Position numbers and translations under genes: made by a program | DNA from: Stieleria magnilauensis | GTDB taxonomy: Bacteria > Planctomycetota > Planctomycetia > Pirellulales > Pirellulaceae | Direction: 5' to 3' | Assembly (NCBI GenBank): GCA_007753675.1 | Contig: CP036432.1 | Location: forward strand, 9,240,233-9,304,232 | DNA: 64,000 nt | The notes under the pieces: model-generated | The model's input: only the letters and a program-made list of their open reading frames with translations | Database searches by the model: none | What the model was told of the DNA's origin: nothing | Shown here: in pieces, positions 63,029-64,000 of the stretch | Layout of the letters: each line of letters opens with the position of its first letter | Numbering within the stretch: position 1 is the stretch's first letter

Positions 63029-63883
63029 TCACTCGCAACCCAGAATCTGGCAAACCGCGTCGTGAAGCGACCCATTGGTGCCCAGCCCGTCGCCCCCGCG
63101 GACCGTCGCGACGCCTTTCCAATCTGTGAACCGGCCTCCCGATTCCACCATCACCGGCAGGATCGCGGCCACGTCCCAGGCATTGCAGACCGGATCGATC
63201 ATCACATCGGCCCGCCCCGTCGCGACCAGCAAATAGCCGTAACCATCGCCCCAGGTCCGGGTGATCCAGCACGCCCGCTCGATCCGTTTGAACGTCTCGG
63301 CTGAGTCGCGGGCGTCAAAGGAATCCACCTGGCTGGTCACAAATACCGCTTGAGACAACTCGGTCCGCCCGGAGACGCGAGCGGGTGTCCAGCCCTGCAG
63401 AGTTCCATCGATCGATCGCGTCTGATGCCAGCACCCATGACCGAGTGCCGCGACCACCATTTCACCGAGTGCGGGAATGAAGATCACGCCGCCGATCGGC
63501 TGGCCATCTTTTTCCAATGCCAGCAACGTCGAATACAGCGGCACCCCACACACAAACGACTTGGTGCCGTCGATCGGATCGACCACCCAGCGATACCGTG
63601 ACTGGCCCACCGTCTCGGCGAATTCTTCTCCCTGAACCGTGTCCTCGGGAAAGGCCTCCGCGATTTGCTCGCGGACGAGCTGCTCGGCTTCGCGATCGGC
63701 GATCGTCACCGGCGAGTCATCTTTTTTCGCATCCACACGCAAATCCCCCGAGCCGAAGTACTTCAGGGTGTGCGTTCCGGCGGCGCGTGCGATCGAAACC
63801 ATGGCCGAAAGCCGGCCGGATTCGAGCGACGACCAAGCTTCCGGTCCAGTCAATTCCGTCGATCCCATGTTTGAATCCGTCAT
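63029..63883 (-). CDS. hisN: Inositol-monophosphatase family phosphatase, histidinol-phosphatase-like
   Basis: 284 aa. Metal-binding motifs are DDSPVTIADREAEQLVRE, then VQGEEFAE (the Glu ligand), WVVDPIDGTKSFVCGVP (DPIDGT) and NAWDVAAILPVMVESGGRF near residue 240. GDGYGYLLVATGRADVMID is typical of HisN-type enzymes, which complete histidine synthesis, rather than of SuhB or CysQ. The gene symbol is therefore provisional. It is the first of the minus-strand genes here and is separated from its neighbours by repeats. Confidence 0.88.
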   Translation of the reverse strand: MTDSNMGSTELTGPEAWSSLESGRLSAMVSIARAAGTHTLKYFGSGDLRVDAKKDDSPVTIADREAEQLVREQIAEAFPEDTVQGEEFAETVGQSRYRWVVDPIDGTKSFVCGVPLYSTLLALEKDGQPIGGVIFIPALGEMVVAALGHGCWHQTRSIDGTLQGWTPARVSGRTELSQAVFVTSQVDSFDARDSAETFKRIERACWITRTWGDGYGYLLVATGRADVMIDPVCNAWDVAAILPVMVESGGRFTDWKGVATVRGGDGLGTNGSLHDAVCQILGCE

Positions 63884-63904
63884 GCGTTTGTCGTTGTCTT
63901 TGGG

Positions 63905-64000
63905 TCACGTTGTCGGTTGGTCAGCTTGTCCGTCATCGCCGACCGCTGGACCGGCAAATTGTCCGGGAAAGAAGCTTTGGTACAGCAGCATCCCGGCCCC
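63905..64000 (-). CDS. C-terminal fragment of a gene that continues beyond the window
   Basis: On the minus strand the frame is open from the window edge for 31 codons to a TGA at 63905-63907. The residues read GAGMLLYQSFFPGQFAGPAV followed by a Gly/Asp/Gln-rich end. The aromatic core and polar tail look like a real C-terminus, but the family cannot be told. It would precede the hisN-like gene by about 20 bp in the same direction, possibly the same transcript. Confidence 0.4.
   Translation of the reverse strand, partial: GAGMLLYQSFFPGQFAGPAVGDDGQADQPTT

Overview
The window looks like chromosomal core-plus-accessory DNA of a planctomycete, most likely a marine member of the Pirellulaceae (Rhodopirellula/Stieleria-like). 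This is inferred from several things together: a planctomycete-type cytochrome c domain (CLECHN) joined to a DUF2231-like membrane domain, a secreted formylglycine sulfatase, a long MoxR/DUF58/BatA/VWA operon, a fused ResB-CcsA cytochrome c maturation protein, a degenerate sigma factor, a pseudokinase, a tail-anchored HTH protein, high GC, and many large secreted proteins of unknown function. I see no tRNA, rRNA, CRISPR array, insertion sequence or prophage.

Layout. 0-2.3 kb: ribF and a DHH phosphoesterase (nrnA-like). 2.5-6.3 kb: a secreted unknown protein divergent from purB. 6.6-12.1 kb (minus strand): ppk1, an acidic-tailed membrane protein, the planctomycete cytochrome protein and a sigma-like protein. 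12.25-13.9 kb: an OB-fold/HD phosphohydrolase overlapping queC. 13.9-26.9 kb (minus strand): a seven-gene cluster of MoxR ATPase, DUF58, BatA/VWA, VWA with a glutamine-amidotransferase-like domain, DUF4175-like, squalene-cyclase-fold repeat protein and a secreted beta-repeat protein, most with 4-11 bp overlaps. 27.3-30.2 kb: an outer-membrane beta-barrel and a sulfatase, convergent. 30.3-33.6 kb: a MacA/MacB-type export operon. 33.7-37.6 kb: ffh-rpsP-trmD-rplS-yraN, a translation and secretion cluster without rimM. 37.7-44.3 kb: a zinc-ribbon/FHA/ABC/permease/lipase fusion, a secreted unknown protein and a membrane pseudokinase. 44.4-50.6 kb: a HAD hydrolase divergent from a minimal GspE/PilB ATPase, then an M50 protease and a membrane-anchored protein. 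51.7-55.4 kb: PutA. 55.6-63.9 kb (minus strand): the ResB-CcsA fusion, a lipoprotein, the HTH/tail-anchored acidic protein, a small secreted protein and an inositol-monophosphatase-family enzyme. Gene fragments lie at both window edges.

The most unusual material is intergenic. There are two layers: (a) long imperfect palindromes of at least six different sequence families, and (b) modular short tandem repeats, namely heptamers (TTAGCTG, AAATCTC/TTTGAGA, AAATCTG/TTTCAGA, GAAACTT) and C-rich units ending in CTGCCCC, usually starting at a stop codon. One palindrome lies inside a reading frame and supplies the n-region of a signal peptide. A GGGGCAGG-type micro-repeat recurs in frame in several unrelated proteins as GAGQG-like linkers. 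All functional calls come from reading motifs; no database search was run.
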